From positions 1 to 64,000 of the forward strand of contig CALUTE010000002.1 of assembly GCA_944323645.1 (NCBI GenBank): a stretch of DNA of 64,000 nt. The letters run 5' to 3'. Each line of letters starts with the position of its first letter. Within the stretch, counting starts at the first letter, position 1. This stretch comes from an uncultured Helicobacter sp. GTDB taxonomy: Bacteria; Campylobacterota; Campylobacteria; Campylobacterales; Helicobacteraceae. This document shows positions 25,129 through 35,726 of this stretch, piece by piece. Position numbers and translations under genes: made by a program. Under the pieces are notes generated by a model. The model saw nothing but the letters and a program-made list of their open reading frames with translations, was not told the DNA's origin and searched no databases.

Positions 25129-25836
25129 ATGGGACAAAAAGTTAATCCGATTGGACTTAGATTAGGTATCAATAGAAATTGGGCATCTCGTTGGTTTCCC
25201 AATACGAAAACTACACCTGCAAATATTATAGAGGATTATAAGATTAGAAAATTTCTTAAAAAAGAGTTGTATTATGCGGGTATTAGTGAAGTAATTATTG
25301 AACGCGCGGCAACAAAAATACGTGTAACAGTTGTCGCTGCAAGACCAGGCTTGATTATAGGAAAAAAAGGTGCGGATATTGAGAACAAACGCGATGCGCT
25401 TAAAAATCTTATCAAAAAAGATGTTTCTATCAACATAAAAGAAGTAAAGCGCCCACAGGCAAATGCTCAACTTGCGGCTGAGAATGTGGCAATGCAACTT
25501 GAAAAGCGCGTAGCATTTCGACGTGCTATGAAGAAAGTTATGCAGACAGCTATGAAATCTGGTGCTAGAGGAATTAAGATTAAAGTCTCTGGTCGTTTGG
25601 CTGGTGCTGAAATGGCCCGTACGGAGTGGTATATGGAAGGTCGTGTTCCACTCCACACATTACGAGCCAAGATTGATTATGGATTTGCAGAAGCTTTTAC
25701 AACATATGGAATTATTGGTGTTAAAGTATGGATTTTTAAAGGAGAGATTTTGCAAAAGGGAATCCAACCTGACAGGCGTGATGAGGGAGAAGAGGCGCGA
25801 GAGTCTCGATCAAAACCTAAAAAAGGGAGGCAGTAA
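25129..25836 (+). CDS. rpsC: 30S ribosomal protein S3
   Basis: The 235-residue protein begins [20 protein letters not shown], contains the KH-domain GxxG loop in [14 protein letters not shown] and [20 protein letters not shown] at the C-terminal domain. S3 forms part of the mRNA entry tunnel and helicase. It follows the L22 tail by two bases. Confidence 0.97.
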   Translation: MGQKVNPIGLRLGINRNWASRWFPNTKTTPANIIEDYKIRKFLKKELYYAGISEVIIERAATKIRVTVVAARPGLIIGKKGADIENKRDALKNLIKKDVSINIKEVKRPQANAQLAAENVAMQLEKRVAFRRAMKKVMQTAMKSGARGIKIKVSGRLAGAEMARTEWYMEGRVPLHTLRAKIDYGFAEAFTTYGIIGVKVWIFKGEILQKGIQPDRRDEGEEARESRSKPKKGRQ

Positions 25837-25838
25837 TC

Positions 25839-26264
25839 ATGTTGATGCCCAAAAAAACAAAATATAGAAAGCAAATGAAGGGTAGAAATCGTGGTAAGTC
25901 TATGCGTGGATCTTCTTTGGCGTATGGAGATATTGGTATTAAAGCCTTAGAGCTTGGGAGAATAGATTCTCGTCAGATAGAGGCGGCGAGAATTGCATTA
26001 ACACGCCATATTAAAAGATCTGGGAAGGTTTGGATTCGTGTTTTTCCTGACAAGCCACTTACTGCCAAACCTCTTGAGGTTAGAATGGGTAAAGGAAAAG
26101 GTGGTGTAGAGAAGTGGGTGATGAACATACAACCCGGTAGAGTTATTTATGAGATCACCGGTGTTGATGAAACAATGGCAAGAGAGGCTTTAGCTCTAGC
26201 ACAAAGCAAACTCCCTTTTAAGACAAAAATTATAACAAGTGAGGGTGAAAATGAAATTTATTGA
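25839..26264 (+). CDS. rplP: 50S ribosomal protein L16
   Basis: The 141-residue protein has [19 protein letters not shown], the AxRALTRH-like [18 protein letters not shown] and [16 protein letters not shown]16 helps position the A-site tRNA. GGGAGG overlaps the end of rpsC. It overlaps the rpmC start by 14 bases. Confidence 0.97.
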   Translation: MLMPKKTKYRKQMKGRNRGKSMRGSSLAYGDIGIKALELGRIDSRQIEAARIALTRHIKRSGKVWIRVFPDKPLTAKPLEVRMGKGKGGVEKWVMNIQPGRVIYEITGVDETMAREALALAQSKLPFKTKIITSEGENEIY

Positions 26265-26439
26265 TTTAAAAGACAAAGATCTAACGGAGCTACAAAAAAT
26301 GCTCAAAGATAAGAAGTCAGAGCTCTTTGAGTTACGTTTAAAGCTTAAAACGATGCAATTGACTAATTCTAGTCAAATTTCTGGCGTACGAAAAGATATT
26401 GCAAGAATTAATACTGCGATATCAGCCAAGAAGGATTAA
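26251..26439 (+). CDS. rpmC: 50S ribosomal protein L29
   Basis: I place the start at the ATG 26251, after GAGGGTGAAA, giving 62 residues ([18 protein letters not shown]). An earlier in-frame start would add four residues without a ribosome-binding site. The typical L29 two-helix coiled-coil pattern is visible ([16 protein letters not shown]). The start lies inside rplP, so translation is probably coupled. Confidence 0.94.
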   Translation: MKFIDLKDKDLTELQKMLKDKKSELFELRLKLKTMQLTNSSQISGVRKDIARINTAISAKKD

Positions 26440-26441
26440 AA

Positions 26442-26702
26442 ATGGATAAATTACAATCTCATAAACGAGTTATACAAGGTAAAGTTGTTTCTTTAGCTGG
26501 AAACAAAAGTGCTGTGATTTTAGTAGAGCGTAAGGTCGTGCATCCGAAGTATCGTAAAATTGTTAAAAAGTTTAAAAAGTATACTATTCACGATGAAACA
26601 AATCAAGCTAAAGTAGGAGATGAAGTTTTAGCTATTGAGTGCAAACCCATTTCTAAGACCAAATCTTTTAATCTTAAAGAGATTGTATCGGTAGGAGTAT
26701 AA
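26442..26702 (+). CDS. rpsQ: 30S ribosomal protein S17
   Basis: The 86-residue OB-fold protein has the S17 marks [39 protein letters not shown] and [18 protein letters not shown]. It is an early 30S assembly protein. It starts two bases after rpmC stops. Confidence 0.96.
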   Translation: MDKLQSHKRVIQGKVVSLAGNKSAVILVERKVVHPKYRKIVKKFKKYTIHDETNQAKVGDEVLAIECKPISKTKSFNLKEIVSVGV

Positions 26703-26703
26703 T

Positions 26704-27072
26704 ATGATACAGAGTTTTACAAGATTAAATGTTGCTGATAACAGCGGTGCAAAAGAGATTATGTGCATTAAAGTGCTTGGTGGTAGTCACAAGCGTTATG
26801 CAAGTGTTGGTGATGTCATTGTTGCTTCTGTAAAAAAGGCTATTCCAAATGGTAAGGTAAAAAAAGCACAGGTAGTTAAGGCAGTTGTGGTTCGTACAAA
26901 AAAGGAAATTCATCGAGCAAATGGCTCGCTTGTAAGATTTGATGATAATGCAGCTGTGATTTTAGATGCAAAAAAAGAACCAATTGGGACGAGAATTTTT
27001 GGACCCGTAAGCAGAGAAGTGCGATATGCCAATTTTATGAAAATTGTATCATTAGCTCCGGAGGTGTTATAG
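26704..27072 (+). CDS. rplN: 50S ribosomal protein L14
   Basis: The 122-residue protein starts [20 protein letters not shown] and has [20 protein letters not shown] and [13 protein letters not shown], all diagnostic of L14. L14 sits at the subunit interface and is the target of the silencing factor RsfS. Its stop TAG overlaps the next gene's GTG by one base. Confidence 0.97.
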   Translation: MIQSFTRLNVADNSGAKEIMCIKVLGGSHKRYASVGDVIVASVKKAIPNGKVKKAQVVKAVVVRTKKEIHRANGSLVRFDDNAAVILDAKKEPIGTRIFGPVSREVRYANFMKIVSLAPEVL

Positions 27073-27302
27073 TGGTAAAATGTAAAATTAAAAAAGGTGA
27101 CATGGTAAGAATTATTGCTGGGGACGATAAAGGGAAAGTTGGAAAGGTAACCGCTGTTTATCCTAAGAAATCAACAGTAATTGTAGAGGGTTGTGCACTT
27201 GTCAAGAAAACTGTTAAACCGACAGAGGAAAATAAAAGAGGTGGTTTTGTTAATAAAGAGATGCCCATACATATATCTAATGTAAAAAAAGAGGGAGAAT
27301 AA
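27072..27302 (+). CDS. rplX: 50S ribosomal protein L24
   Basis: The 76-residue KOW-domain protein reads [20 protein letters not shown] near the start. It uses a GTG start that shares its G with the rplN TAG, which suggests coupled reinitiation. L24 nucleates 50S assembly. Family members often reach 100 residues, so this is a short form without a C-terminal extension. Confidence 0.94.
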   Translation: MVKCKIKKGDMVRIIAGDDKGKVGKVTAVYPKKSTVIVEGCALVKKTVKPTEENKRGGFVNKEMPIHISNVKKEGE

Positions 27303-27305
27303 GCA

Positions 27306-27851
27306 ATGTTTGCATTGAAACAGAAGTATGATAATGAAATGAAAGCACAACTTGCAAGTGAGCTTAATATTAAGAATCCTATGCTGCTTCCTAAAATTGA
27401 AAAGATAGTAATCAGTGTAGGTGCAGGAGAGTATGCTAAAGATTCTAAGATTATGCAGAATATTGCAGACACTATATCTCTTATTGCTGGACAGAGAGCT
27501 ATCATTACAAGAGCTAAAAAATCCGTTGCTGGCTTTAAGATGCGTGAGGGTATGCCTATGGGTGTAAAGGTAACACTTCGTGGTAAGCAGATGTATAACT
27601 TTTTAGAAAAATTAATAGTCATTTCTCTTCCTCGCGTTAAAGATTTTCGTGGTGTGCCACGCAATGGATTTGATGGACGTGGAAATTATAGTTTTGGTCT
27701 AAATGAGCAGCTTATGTTTCCAGAGGTTGTTTATGATGACATTATGGTAACACACGGAATGAATATTACGATTGTTACTTCGACTCAGAATGATAAGGAA
27801 GCCTTTAAGCTTTTGGAATTATTTGGTATGCCATTTGCAAAAGGGAGATAA
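27306..27851 (+). CDS. rplE: 50S ribosomal protein L5
   Basis: The 181-residue protein has [34 protein letters not shown] and RDFRG-like [22 protein letters not shown]5 binds 5S rRNA and contacts the P-site tRNA. GGGAGAAT lies just before the ATG. Confidence 0.97.
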   Translation: MFALKQKYDNEMKAQLASELNIKNPMLLPKIEKIVISVGAGEYAKDSKIMQNIADTISLIAGQRAIITRAKKSVAGFKMREGMPMGVKVTLRGKQMYNFLEKLIVISLPRVKDFRGVPRNGFDGRGNYSFGLNEQLMFPEVVYDDIMVTHGMNITIVTSTQNDKEAFKLLELFGMPFAKGR

Positions 27852-27853
27852 GT

Positions 27854-28039
27854 ATGGCAAAGAAATCAATGATAGCAAAAACAAATAGAAAAGCAAAGTT
27901 TAGTTCAAGGTCTTATACTCGGTGTAGCGTTTGTGGGAGACCACATTCTGTATATCGTGATTTTGGACTTTGTCGGGTTTGTCTTAGAAAAATGGGCAAT
28001 GAGGGCTTGATTCCCGGTTTAAGAAAAGCTAGTTGGTAA
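27854..28039 (+). CDS. rpsZ: 30S ribosomal protein S14 type Z (zinc-binding)
   Basis: The 61-residue protein carries two CxxC pairs (CSVCGR and CRVCLR), the zinc-binding C+ form of S14. The C-terminal [11 protein letters not shown] is typical. The zinc form suggests this cell does not depend here on the zinc-free paralogue; such a paralogue is not seen in the window. Confidence 0.95.
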   Translation: MAKKSMIAKTNRKAKFSSRSYTRCSVCGRPHSVYRDFGLCRVCLRKMGNEGLIPGLRKASW

Positions 28040-28049
28040 GGAGCAGGTT

Positions 28050-28445
28050 ATGGTAAATGATATTATAGCGGATTCTCTAACAAGACTTCGGAATGCCTCT
28101 ATGAGAAGGTTAGAATCTACAAATTTATATTATGCAAAAATTGTAGTATCGATTTTGGAAGTGTTTAAAACTAAGGGCTTTGTAAAAGGATACAGTGTTA
28201 ATGACAAAGATGGTAAGCAATCTATTTTAGTACAGCTTGCTTACGATGATCAAGGTAAATCTATGATCAATGAAGTTAAGCGTATTAGCAAGCCTGGGCG
28301 CCGTGTTTATAAGGGGCGCAGTGAGCTTAAGCGCTTTAAGAATGGCTATGGAACTATTGTTGTGAGCACCAGTAAAGGTGTGATTGCAAATGATGAAGCA
28401 TACAGGGCAAATGTTGGTGGCGAAGCCTTGTGTAGTATTTGGTAG
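28050..28445 (+). CDS. rpsH: 30S ribosomal protein S8
   Basis: The 131-residue protein starts [19 protein letters not shown] and has [20 protein letters not shown] and the end [10 protein letters not shown]8 binds the central domain of 16S rRNA and in E. coli represses the spc operon. AAGGAG precedes the ATG. Confidence 0.97.
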   Translation: MVNDIIADSLTRLRNASMRRLESTNLYYAKIVVSILEVFKTKGFVKGYSVNDKDGKQSILVQLAYDDQGKSMINEVKRISKPGRRVYKGRSELKRFKNGYGTIVVSTSKGVIANDEAYRANVGGEALCSIW

Positions 28446-28456
28446 GGAGAGTTACT

Positions 28457-28993
28457 ATGTCAAGAGTTGGAAAAAGACCTATTAGTATTCCAGATTCTAT
28501 TCAGGTGAGCGTTGATAAGAGTAAGATTATTTTTAAAAGCGCAAAAACGACAAGAGAAATTGAGACTTATGGGCGTGTCAAAATAGAGTTGCAAGATAAA
28601 GAGATTGTCTTTTCTGCAATAGATTCTACACCTCAGTCAAAAGCCTTTTGGGGAACTTATCGAGCATTGGTAAATAACATTGTTATTGGCTTAACAAGTG
28701 GTTTTACTAAGATTTTAGAAATTAATGGTGTTGGCTACAAAGCGAGTGTTGCTGGAAAAACACTTGAACTCGCACTTGGTTTTTCTCACCCCATTAAATA
28801 TCCTATTCCTGATGGTATAGAGATGAGTATTGATAAGAATCAACTTACGATAAAAGGTAGTGATAAACAGCAAGTTGGACAAATAGCAGCGGAGATTCGT
28901 AAATTTAGACCACCAGAGCCATACAAAGGTAAAGGTGTGAAATATATTGATGAGATAATTATCCGAAAAGCTGGTAAAACAGCCAAAAAATAG
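28457..28993 (+). CDS. rplF: 50S ribosomal protein L6
   Basis: I choose the ATG at 28457 ([17 protein letters not shown]), after GGGAGAG, giving 178 residues as is usual. Diagnostic blocks are [20 protein letters not shown] and [17 protein letters not shown]6 lies near the factor-binding site. An in-frame start at 28439 adds six residues that are not in the family. Confidence 0.97.
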   Translation: MSRVGKRPISIPDSIQVSVDKSKIIFKSAKTTREIETYGRVKIELQDKEIVFSAIDSTPQSKAFWGTYRALVNNIVIGLTSGFTKILEINGVGYKASVAGKTLELALGFSHPIKYPIPDGIEMSIDKNQLTIKGSDKQQVGQIAAEIRKFRPPEPYKGKGVKYIDEIIIRKAGKTAKK

Positions 28994-29006
28994 TAAGGAC
29001 TAGACG

Positions 29007-29363
29007 ATGACAGGTAAAATTTTGGAGCTTAAAAAGAGTTTGCGATCTAAGAGAAAGGCACGCATTCGAGCTAAAATAAGTGGTACTGAAGTTTGTCCGA
29101 GGGTGAGTATTTTTCGATCCAATAAATATCTTTATGCTCAAGCAATTGATGACACAAAGCAAGCAACATTGGTTGCGATTGATGGTAGAAAGTTAAAGCT
29201 TGGAAATAACAAAGAGCACGCCAAGCAGTTAGCATGTGCTTTTGCTAAAGAGCTAAAGGATAAGAGTATTTCCAAGATTGTGTTTGACCGAAATGGTTAT
29301 TTGTTTCATGGTGTTGTACGTATGTTTGCAGATTCTCTGCGAGAAAATGGGATTGAATTGTAA
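29007..29363 (+). CDS. rplR: 50S ribosomal protein L18
   Basis: The 118-residue protein has [25 protein letters not shown]-like [12 protein letters not shown] and [22 protein letters not shown]18 binds 5S rRNA with L5. It lies in the conserved spc-operon position between L6 and S5. Confidence 0.96.
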   Translation: MTGKILELKKSLRSKRKARIRAKISGTEVCPRVSIFRSNKYLYAQAIDDTKQATLVAIDGRKLKLGNNKEHAKQLACAFAKELKDKSISKIVFDRNGYLFHGVVRMFADSLRENGIEL

Positions 29364-29372
29364 AGGAGTAGT

Positions 29373-29813
29373 ATGAAGCTTGATAGAGAAGAGTTTAGTG
29401 AAGTTGTTGTAAATATTGGACGTGTTACAAAAGTTGTAAAGGGGGGACGCAGGTTTCGCTTTAATGCACTTGTTGTAGTTGGAAATCGTAATGGAATGGT
29501 AGGCTTTGGTCTAGGGAAGGCTAAGGAAGTTCCCGATGCGATCAAAAAGGCAATTGATGATGCCTTTAAAAACGTCATTAAAGTCAATATAAAGGGTACT
29601 ACCATTGCTCACGATATTGAACACAAATATAACGCTAGTCGCATATTGTTAAAACCAGCAAGCGAAGGAACAGGTGTCATAGCTGGAGGCTCGGCTCGCC
29701 CAGTAATCGAACTTGCCGGTATTAAGGATATTTTAACAAAATCTTTAGGTTCAAGTAATCCATATAATGTTGTTAGAGCAACTTTTGATGCTCTGGCTAG
29801 AATTAAAGCATAA
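29373..29813 (+). CDS. rpsE: 30S ribosomal protein S5
   Basis: The 146-residue protein has the double-stranded RNA-binding N-terminal half ([20 protein letters not shown]) and [17 protein letters not shown], then [14 protein letters not shown]5 lies at the mRNA entry and influences fidelity. It is slightly shorter than E. coli S5 (167), mostly at the C-terminus. Confidence 0.97.
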   Translation: MKLDREEFSEVVVNIGRVTKVVKGGRRFRFNALVVVGNRNGMVGFGLGKAKEVPDAIKKAIDDAFKNVIKVNIKGTTIAHDIEHKYNASRILLKPASEGTGVIAGGSARPVIELAGIKDILTKSLGSSNPYNVVRATFDALARIKA

Positions 29814-29832
29814 ATATAAATAAGGAGAATCT

Positions 29833-30294
29833 ATGGCTTTTTTGCATGTGATTAAACCAGCCAAAGGTAGCAATAAAGGTACCAAGAGAGTTGGACGCGG
29901 ACAAGGAAGTGGTATGGGTAAAACCTCAACTAGAGGTGGTAAAGGACAAACGGCTCGATCTGGCTACAAGGCAAAAAGAGGATTTGAAGGAGGACAACAG
30001 CCATTACAAAGAAGGTTGCCGAAAGTTGGTTTCACGACAAAAATCCAAAAGCCTTATGTTATTAATCTAGATAAGATTAAGGCTATAGCAACTTTGGATA
30101 AATTAACAATTGAAAATATTGCAGAAGTACATAAGCTTCCTGGTTTTGTTCGTAATGCTAAAGTTAGAACAAGCAAAGATAAACAAAACATCAAAACAAG
30201 ACCTGTGTTAAAAATTATCGGTACAAATTCTTCCTCGCTTGCTAGCAAGATTGATGATGTCAGGATCTCTGTTAGCGGTCAGTTACACAAATAA
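29833..30294 (+). CDS. rplO: 50S ribosomal protein L15
   Basis: The 153-residue protein has the Gly/Arg-rich start [20 protein letters not shown], then [21 protein letters not shown]15 is a late 50S assembly protein. AAGGAGAATCT precedes the ATG. Confidence 0.96.
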   Translation: MAFLHVIKPAKGSNKGTKRVGRGQGSGMGKTSTRGGKGQTARSGYKAKRGFEGGQQPLQRRLPKVGFTTKIQKPYVINLDKIKAIATLDKLTIENIAEVHKLPGFVRNAKVRTSKDKQNIKTRPVLKIIGTNSSSLASKIDDVRISVSGQLHK

Positions 30295-30312
30295 AGAGAA
30301 ATAGAGTTCATT

Positions 30313-31572
30313 ATGAGCAAGGCTATCATAAATAAAATTCTTGTTACGTTAGCATTTTTGTTTGCGTATCGTATTCTTGCATATGTAACTATTCCTGGTG
30401 TGGACATAGCAGTCATTAAAGATTTTTTCCGTGTCAATAGTAGTAATGCGCTTGGACTTTTTAATATGTTTAGTGGCAATGCCGTTGAAAGGCTTAGTAT
30501 TATTACACTTGGTATTATGCCTTACATCACTGCTTCCATTATTATGGAACTTCTTGCGGCTACTTTTGCTCCACTTGGGAAAATGAAAAAAGAGCGCGAT
30601 GGCATGCAAAAATATATGCAAATCATTCGTTATGTCACGATTTTTATTACTATTGTCCAGGCGATTAGTGTTTCTTTTGGTTTGCGTAGTATAGGGAATG
30701 GTATAAATGGTGCTATTTTGATTGATATGAAAGAGTTTTTGCTCATTTCTGTATTTAGTATGCTTGCAGGAACAATGTTGCTTGTTTGGATTGGCGAACA
30801 GATTACTCAAAGAGGGATAGGCAATGGTATCAGTCTTATTATTTTTGGTGGTATTGTCTCTGGAATTCCTAGTGCTATTGGTTCAACATTCAAGCTTGTA
30901 AATACTGGAGAAATTAATATTCTGAGTCTTATTTTTATCGCTTTCATTATTGTTGCAACTATTTGGTGTATCGTATATATTGAGCTTGCTGAAAGGCGTA
31001 TCCCGATTTCTTATGCGCGTAAGGTTATTATGCAAAACCAAAATAAGCGTATTATGAACTATATCCCGATTAAATTGAACTTGAGTGGGGTTATACCTCC
31101 AATTTTTGCTTCCGCATTGCTTGTATTTCCTTCTACAATTTTACAAGCTTCTAACAATAAATATCTTGTTTTTATCGCTGATATGTTAAATCCAAGTCAA
31201 TTTTTGCATCATATATTGATGTTTTTACTTGTTATATTTTTCGCATATTTTTATTCTTCAATCGTTTTTAATGCTAAAGATATAGCAGATAATCTCAAGC
31301 GTCAAGGGGGTTATATACCAGGTATGCGCCCAGGTGAAGGAACAGCCTCATTTTTAAATTTTGTTGCCAACAATCTTACGTTATGGGGCTCCTTGTACTT
31401 AGCAGTCATTTCTACCCTTCCGTGGATTCTTGTTAAACTTCTTGGCGTACCTTTTTATTTTGGTGGAACAGCGGTTCTTATTGTTGTGCAGGTTGCGATT
31501 GATACAATGCGCAAGATTGAAGCACAGATTTATATGAATAAATACAAAACTTTGAGTGCAGTTGGATTCTAA
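30313..31572 (+). CDS. secY: Protein translocase subunit SecY
   Basis: The 419-residue protein has about ten transmembrane helices and the SecY signatures GLFNMFSGNAVERLSIITLG, the cytoplasmic loop AERRIPISYARK and PGMRPGEGTASFLN. SecY forms the protein-conducting channel in the inner membrane with SecE and SecG. It occupies its usual place at the end of the spc block. Confidence 0.97.
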   Translation: MSKAIINKILVTLAFLFAYRILAYVTIPGVDIAVIKDFFRVNSSNALGLFNMFSGNAVERLSIITLGIMPYITASIIMELLAATFAPLGKMKKERDGMQKYMQIIRYVTIFITIVQAISVSFGLRSIGNGINGAILIDMKEFLLISVFSMLAGTMLLVWIGEQITQRGIGNGISLIIFGGIVSGIPSAIGSTFKLVNTGEINILSLIFIAFIIVATIWCIVYIELAERRIPISYARKVIMQNQNKRIMNYIPIKLNLSGVIPPIFASALLVFPSTILQASNNKYLVFIADMLNPSQFLHHILMFLLVIFFAYFYSSIVFNAKDIADNLKRQGGYIPGMRPGEGTASFLNFVANNLTLWGSLYLAVISTLPWILVKLLGVPFYFGGTAVLIVVQVAIDTMRKIEAQIYMNKYKTLSAVGF

Positions 31573-31604
31573 TGTTGTTTGATAAGATAGGTGATATTTA
31601 ATTA

Positions 31605-32363
31605 ATGGGAATAGCAATTAGGAATAAAAAAGAGATTGCACTGCTTGCAAAATCTTCGTCTATAGTAGCTCAAACTTTGGGGTTAATAATTCAGAATGCC
31701 AAAGTTGGTATAAGTCTGAAAGAGCTTGATTTGATTGCTGAAGATTACATTTTATCTCAAAATGCAAAGCCTGCTTTTAAGGGGCTTTATGGCTTTACAA
31801 ATACCACATGTCTTTCACTTAATAATGTAATTATTCATGGTATTCCTAATGATTATAAATTACAAAATGGTGATATTTTAGGGATTGATTTGGGAGTAGA
31901 GAGGGAAGGGTGGTTTGGAGATGGGGCTGTTACAATTGGTATAGGAACATTAAATTCTAAAGATATAAGTTTGATTGATTGCGCAAAAGATGCGCTCTAT
32001 GAGGCGATTGATTATTGCAAGGTAGGCATGCATTTCAAAGAGCTTAGTTTGTTTTTGGAACAATCAATTACTAAGAGGGGCTATGTACCATTGAAAGATT
32101 TTTGTGGGCATGGTATTGGTAGAAAGCCACACGAAGAACCAGAGATACCAAATTATCTTGTTGGACATAATCCCTTACAGGGACCAAAAATCAAAGAAGG
32201 TATGGTATTTTGTATCGAACCTATGATATGCCAGAAAGATGGAACACCTGTTGTTCTTGATGATGGTTGGTCTGTGGTTTCTAAGGATGGAATGAATGGA
32301 AGTCATTATGAGCATACGATTGCTATGGTTGATGGTAAGGCTAGGATTTTAACTAACATATAA
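31605..32363 (+). CDS. map: Methionine aminopeptidase type I
   Basis: The 252-residue protein has the two-metal ligands in [18 protein letters not shown] (two Asp), [13 protein letters not shown] (His), FCIEPM (Glu) and HYEHTIAM (Glu). It removes the initiator Met from new proteins. Position between secY and infA matches the H. pylori order as I remember it. Confidence 0.97.
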   Translation: MGIAIRNKKEIALLAKSSSIVAQTLGLIIQNAKVGISLKELDLIAEDYILSQNAKPAFKGLYGFTNTTCLSLNNVIIHGIPNDYKLQNGDILGIDLGVEREGWFGDGAVTIGIGTLNSKDISLIDCAKDALYEAIDYCKVGMHFKELSLFLEQSITKRGYVPLKDFCGHGIGRKPHEEPEIPNYLVGHNPLQGPKIKEGMVFCIEPMICQKDGTPVVLDDGWSVVSKDGMNGSHYEHTIAMVDGKARILTNI

Positions 32364-32373
32364 AAGGAGCGCA

Positions 32374-32592
32374 ATGGCAAAAGATGATGTGATAGAAATA
32401 GATGGAAAGGTAGTGGAGGCGTTACCTAATGCGACTTTTAGAGTGCAACTTGATAATGGACATATTGTATTATGTCATATTGCTGGTAAAATGAGAATGC
32501 ACTATATTAAGATCCTTCCCGGAGATACTGTAAAAATTGAGCTTACTCCTTATAGCTTAGATAAAGGGAGGATTACATATCGCTATAAATAA
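32374..32592 (+). CDS. infA: Translation initiation factor IF-1
   Basis: The 72-residue OB-fold protein reads [37 protein letters not shown] and [22 protein letters not shown]-1 occupies the A site during initiation. AAAGGAGCGC precedes the ATG. It starts 10 bases after map. Confidence 0.98.
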   Translation: MAKDDVIEIDGKVVEALPNATFRVQLDNGHIVLCHIAGKMRMHYIKILPGDTVKIELTPYSLDKGRITYRYK

Positions 32593-32701
32593 GCCTTTTT
32601 TAAACTATTTTTAGATAAAATAGTCGCTTTTATTTGCCCCAAATGGTGTATGCGATTTGGCTATTTGGGCTAGAAAAAATGCGGTTTAATAAGGAGTTTC
32701 A
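32593..32701 (+). promoter_or_regulatory. infA-rpmJ spacer with possible secondary promoter
   Basis: This 109-base gap is the longest inside the superoperon. A short inverted repeat, CTATTTT (32605-32611) with AAAATAG (32617-32623), overlaps a TAAAAT that could be a -10 for the alpha part of the operon. The rpmJ ribosome-binding site AAGGAG lies at the end. The promoter role is tentative. Confidence 0.35.
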
Positions 32702-32815
32702 ATGAAAGTACGACCTTCGGTCAAAAAAATGTGTGATAAATGCAAGATTATCAAACGCAGGGGTGTTGTACGCGTAATTTGTATAACCCCCAAACATAAA
32801 CAAAGACAAGGATAG
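32702..32815 (+). CDS. rpmJ: 50S ribosomal protein L36
   Basis: This 37-residue gene is easily missed because of its size. It starts with ATG after AAGGAGTTTCA and reads [20 protein letters not shown], then a C-terminal half ending [11 protein letters not shown]. The Cys-Cys-Cys-His zinc site (C11, C14, C27, H32) is complete, so it is the zinc-binding form. It lies 3 bases before rpsM. Confidence 0.96.
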   Translation: MKVRPSVKKMCDKCKIIKRRGVVRVICITPKHKQRQG

Positions 32816-32818
32816 ATA

Positions 32819-33187
32819 ATGGCGAGAATTGCTGGTGTAGATTTGCCGAAAAAGAAGAGGGTTGAGTATGCCCTTACTTATATTTATGGCATAGGTCTTA
32901 AGAGTTCAAGAGATATTCTTAAAGCTGTAAATATTTCTTTTGATAAGCGAGTTAATGATCTCAGTGAGGATGAAATTTCTGTAATCTCTAAAAAAATTCA
33001 AGAATCTTATGTGGTGGAAGGGGATTTGAGAAAAAAAGTTCAAATGGATATTAAAGCTCTTATGGATCTTGGTAGTTATCGTGGTTTGCGACACAGAAAA
33101 GGTCTTCCTGTTCGTGGGCAAACTACAAAGAATAATGCGCGCACTAGAAAAGGTAAGCGCAAAACCGTTGGTTCTAAAAGCTCATAG
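32819..33187 (+). CDS. rpsM: 30S ribosomal protein S13
   Basis: The 122-residue protein begins [20 protein letters not shown] and has [20 protein letters not shown] with the basic tail [14 protein letters not shown]13 bridges 30S head and 50S and touches the P-site tRNA. Confidence 0.97.
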   Translation: MARIAGVDLPKKKRVEYALTYIYGIGLKSSRDILKAVNISFDKRVNDLSEDEISVISKKIQESYVVEGDLRKKVQMDIKALMDLGSYRGLRHRKGLPVRGQTTKNNARTRKGKRKTVGSKSS

Positions 33188-33200
33188 AAGGAGATAGATA

Positions 33201-33590
33201 ATGGCAAAAAATACAACAAAGAAGCGCGTAGTCAAGAAAAATATTGCGCGAGGTATTGTGCATATATCTGCAACTTTTAATAATACAAATGTTACTGTGA
33301 GCGATGAAATGGGTAATGTACTTTGTTGGGCAACAGCTGGTGGTTTAGGATTTAAAGGTAGTAAAAAATCTACCCCCTATGCAGCACAACAAGCGGTTGA
33401 AAGTGCCCTTTCGAAAGCTAAAGAGCACGGAATTAAGGAAGTTGGTATTAAAGTACAGGGACCAGGAAGTGGTAGAGAGACAGCTATCAAAAGTGTTGGT
33501 GCCATAGAGGGCATTAAGGTATTATGGCTTAAAGATGTAACACCTTTGCCGCATAATGGTTGCAGACCACCAAAACGTAGAAGAGTGTAA
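33201..33590 (+). CDS. rpsK: 30S ribosomal protein S11
   Basis: The 129-residue protein has [36 protein letters not shown] and the end [18 protein letters not shown], typical of S11. It lies on the 30S platform next to the mRNA exit. Confidence 0.97.
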   Translation: MAKNTTKKRVVKKNIARGIVHISATFNNTNVTVSDEMGNVLCWATAGGLGFKGSKKSTPYAAQQAVESALSKAKEHGIKEVGIKVQGPGSGRETAIKSVGAIEGIKVLWLKDVTPLPHNGCRPPKRRRV

Positions 33591-33602
33591 AAGGGGTGAA
33601 AT

Positions 33603-34229
33603 ATGGCACGATATAGAGGACCAGTAGAAAAATTAGAAAGGCGCTTTGGTGTTTCTTTAGCACTTAAAGGTGAGAGGCGATTAGCGGGAAAGAGTGCTCT
33701 TGAAAAACGTCCTTATGCTCCGGGACAACACGGACAGAGAAGAGGAAAGATTTCAGAATATGGACTTCAATTGCGAGAAAAACAAAAAGCAAAAGTGATG
33801 TATGGAATTTCTGAAAAGCAATTCCGATCTATTTTTATTGAAGCAAATCGACAAGATGGAAATACGGGAGAAAATCTTATTCGACTTATTGAGTGCAGGC
33901 TTGATAATGTTGTCTATCGTATGGGATTTGCTACAACACGTCGTTTTGCACGTCAGCTTGTTACGCATGGACATATTCTTGTTGATGGTAAACGTCTTAA
34001 TATTCCTTCTTATGTTGTTAAGCAAGGGCAAAAAATTGAAATTGTTGAGAAATTAAAAAATAATCCTCAAGTTGCTTCAGCATCTGACTTAAGTGCTCAA
34101 ACAGGGATTGTCCCTTGGGTGGATGTAGATAAAGATAAGCGTTTTGGTATCTTTACCCGTTATCCACAAAGAGAAGAGGTTGTGATTCCTATCGAAGAAA
34201 GACTGATAGTAGAATTGTATTCTAAATAA
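33603..34229 (+). CDS. rpsD: 30S ribosomal protein S4
   Basis: The 208-residue protein starts [16 protein letters not shown] and has [13 protein letters not shown] and the S4 RNA-binding domain ([20 protein letters not shown]). S4 is a primary 16S binder; in E. coli it represses the alpha operon. The N-terminal zinc-site cysteines are absent. Confidence 0.97.
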   Translation: MARYRGPVEKLERRFGVSLALKGERRLAGKSALEKRPYAPGQHGQRRGKISEYGLQLREKQKAKVMYGISEKQFRSIFIEANRQDGNTGENLIRLIECRLDNVVYRMGFATTRRFARQLVTHGHILVDGKRLNIPSYVVKQGQKIEIVEKLKNNPQVASASDLSAQTGIVPWVDVDKDKRFGIFTRYPQREEVVIPIEERLIVELYSK

Positions 34230-34244
34230 AAATAGGTGGTTATT

Positions 34245-35258
34245 ATGGATATTTTTAAAACTATTCCCCATATTCCTAGTGAAATTCAAATGGAGGAGAT
34301 TGGCGAGAATCACATTCGCATTTGTGTGTGGCCATTTGAACCGGGTTATGCGATTACTTTTGCTCATCCTTTGCGTAGATTAATGCTTTCTTGTACGCCG
34401 GGCTATGCTCCAGTTATGCTACACATCGATGGTGTTTCTCATGAGTTTGATTCTGTAAGAGGGATTGTAGAAGATGTAACTCCTTTTATTATGAATCTTA
34501 AGAATATTCGTTTTATCAATAAAGATACAGAAATAAAAAATACCATACGATTGAATTATGAATTTAATGGTCCTATGGAGCTTCGTGGTGCAAATCTAGT
34601 TAATGATGAGATTGATGTTGTCAATAAGGATGCCTATCTTGCCACGATTAATGAGGATGCCAAGTTTAGCTTTTCTATTGTTGTGAAGCGCTCTATTGGA
34701 TTTAAGCCAAATGACTTGGTGCGCAAAGACAAAGATTTCACAGGTGAAGTTGGACTTATTCCACTAGACGCATATTTTTCTCCGGTAAAAAGAGTTGTAT
34801 ATGATATTGAAGATGTTCTTGTAGAAGACAATCCTAATTTTGAAAAGATTGTTTTTGATATTGAGACAGATGGGCAAGTAGCACCTCTTGATATTTTTAA
34901 AAATGCTATTGCTATGGCACAAGCACAGCTCAGTATTTTTGGAAGTGATGTTTCTGTTCTTAATCCTGATATGAAAGTACCTACAGAAGACACTGTGGAT
35001 ATTAAGAATCTACTCATAAAAATTGATACATTAAATCTCAGCACGCGTTGTTTTCATTGCTTAGATAAAATAGGTGTTCAATATGTTGGAGAACTTGTAT
35101 TGATGAGTGAAAATGATTTGAAAAATATTAAAAATATGGGCAAAAAGTCTTTTGATGAAATTGCAGAAAAACTTAGCTCATTTGGCTATCCCATTGGTAC
35201 TTCATTAAGCCCGGAAGTGCTGAATGCATTTCATAAAAAAATTGGTAAGATAAAATAA
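34245..35258 (+). CDS. rpoA: RNA polymerase subunit alpha
   Basis: The ATG at 34245, after TAGGTGG, gives 337 residues. The N-terminal domain has HPLRRLMLSCTPGYAPVMLH and the dimerisation region; the C-terminal domain (about 265-325) reads STRCFHCLDKIGVQYVGELV and IKNMGKKSFDEIAEKL. An in-frame GTG at 34236 overlaps the ribosome-binding site and is unlikely. It follows rpsD by 15 bases. Confidence 0.97.
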   Translation: MDIFKTIPHIPSEIQMEEIGENHIRICVWPFEPGYAITFAHPLRRLMLSCTPGYAPVMLHIDGVSHEFDSVRGIVEDVTPFIMNLKNIRFINKDTEIKNTIRLNYEFNGPMELRGANLVNDEIDVVNKDAYLATINEDAKFSFSIVVKRSIGFKPNDLVRKDKDFTGEVGLIPLDAYFSPVKRVVYDIEDVLVEDNPNFEKIVFDIETDGQVAPLDIFKNAIAMAQAQLSIFGSDVSVLNPDMKVPTEDTVDIKNLLIKIDTLNLSTRCFHCLDKIGVQYVGELVLMSENDLKNIKNMGKKSFDEIAEKLSSFGYPIGTSLSPEVLNAFHKKIGKIK

Positions 35259-35279
35259 GATTGTAATAAGGAGTATTAG

Positions 35280-35633
35280 ATGAGACATCGTAATGGGTAT
35301 AGAAAGCTTGGCAGGACAAGTGCGCATCGCAAGGCATTGCTTAAGAACTTGGCTATTGCTTTGATTAAATATAAAAAAATTGAGACAGGTGTCTTTAAGG
35401 CAAAAGAATTACAGACATATATTGAGCGTCTTGTAACTATTGCAAGAGTGGGGGATTTTAATGCTCATAGACTTATATATGCTTATTTACAAAATAAAGA
35501 AGCAACAAAGAAGCTTGTTGTTGAAATAGCACCCCAATATAAAGAACGCAAGGGTGGATATACACGCATTAACAGAACAAGAACAAGACGTGGAGATGCT
35601 TCTCAAATGGCGTTAATTGAATTCATAAGCTAA
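35280..35633 (+). CDS. rplQ: 50S ribosomal protein L17
   Basis: The 117-residue protein begins [20 protein letters not shown] and ends [15 protein letters not shown], diagnostic of L17. It is the last gene of the superoperon. The 93 bases to the convergent purU gene contain several AGATTCT-type heptamers but no clear GC hairpin. Confidence 0.97.
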   Translation: MRHRNGYRKLGRTSAHRKALLKNLAIALIKYKKIETGVFKAKELQTYIERLVTIARVGDFNAHRLIYAYLQNKEATKKLVVEIAPQYKERKGGYTRINRTRTRRGDASQMALIEFIS

Positions 35634-35726
35634 ACCTTTTTAGATTATATTTTCTTGAACTTAGGAATCAGATTCTATATTTACCTTAGATTCTGGTATC
35701 TGCTGAGGCTCTAGGATTCTGCAAAC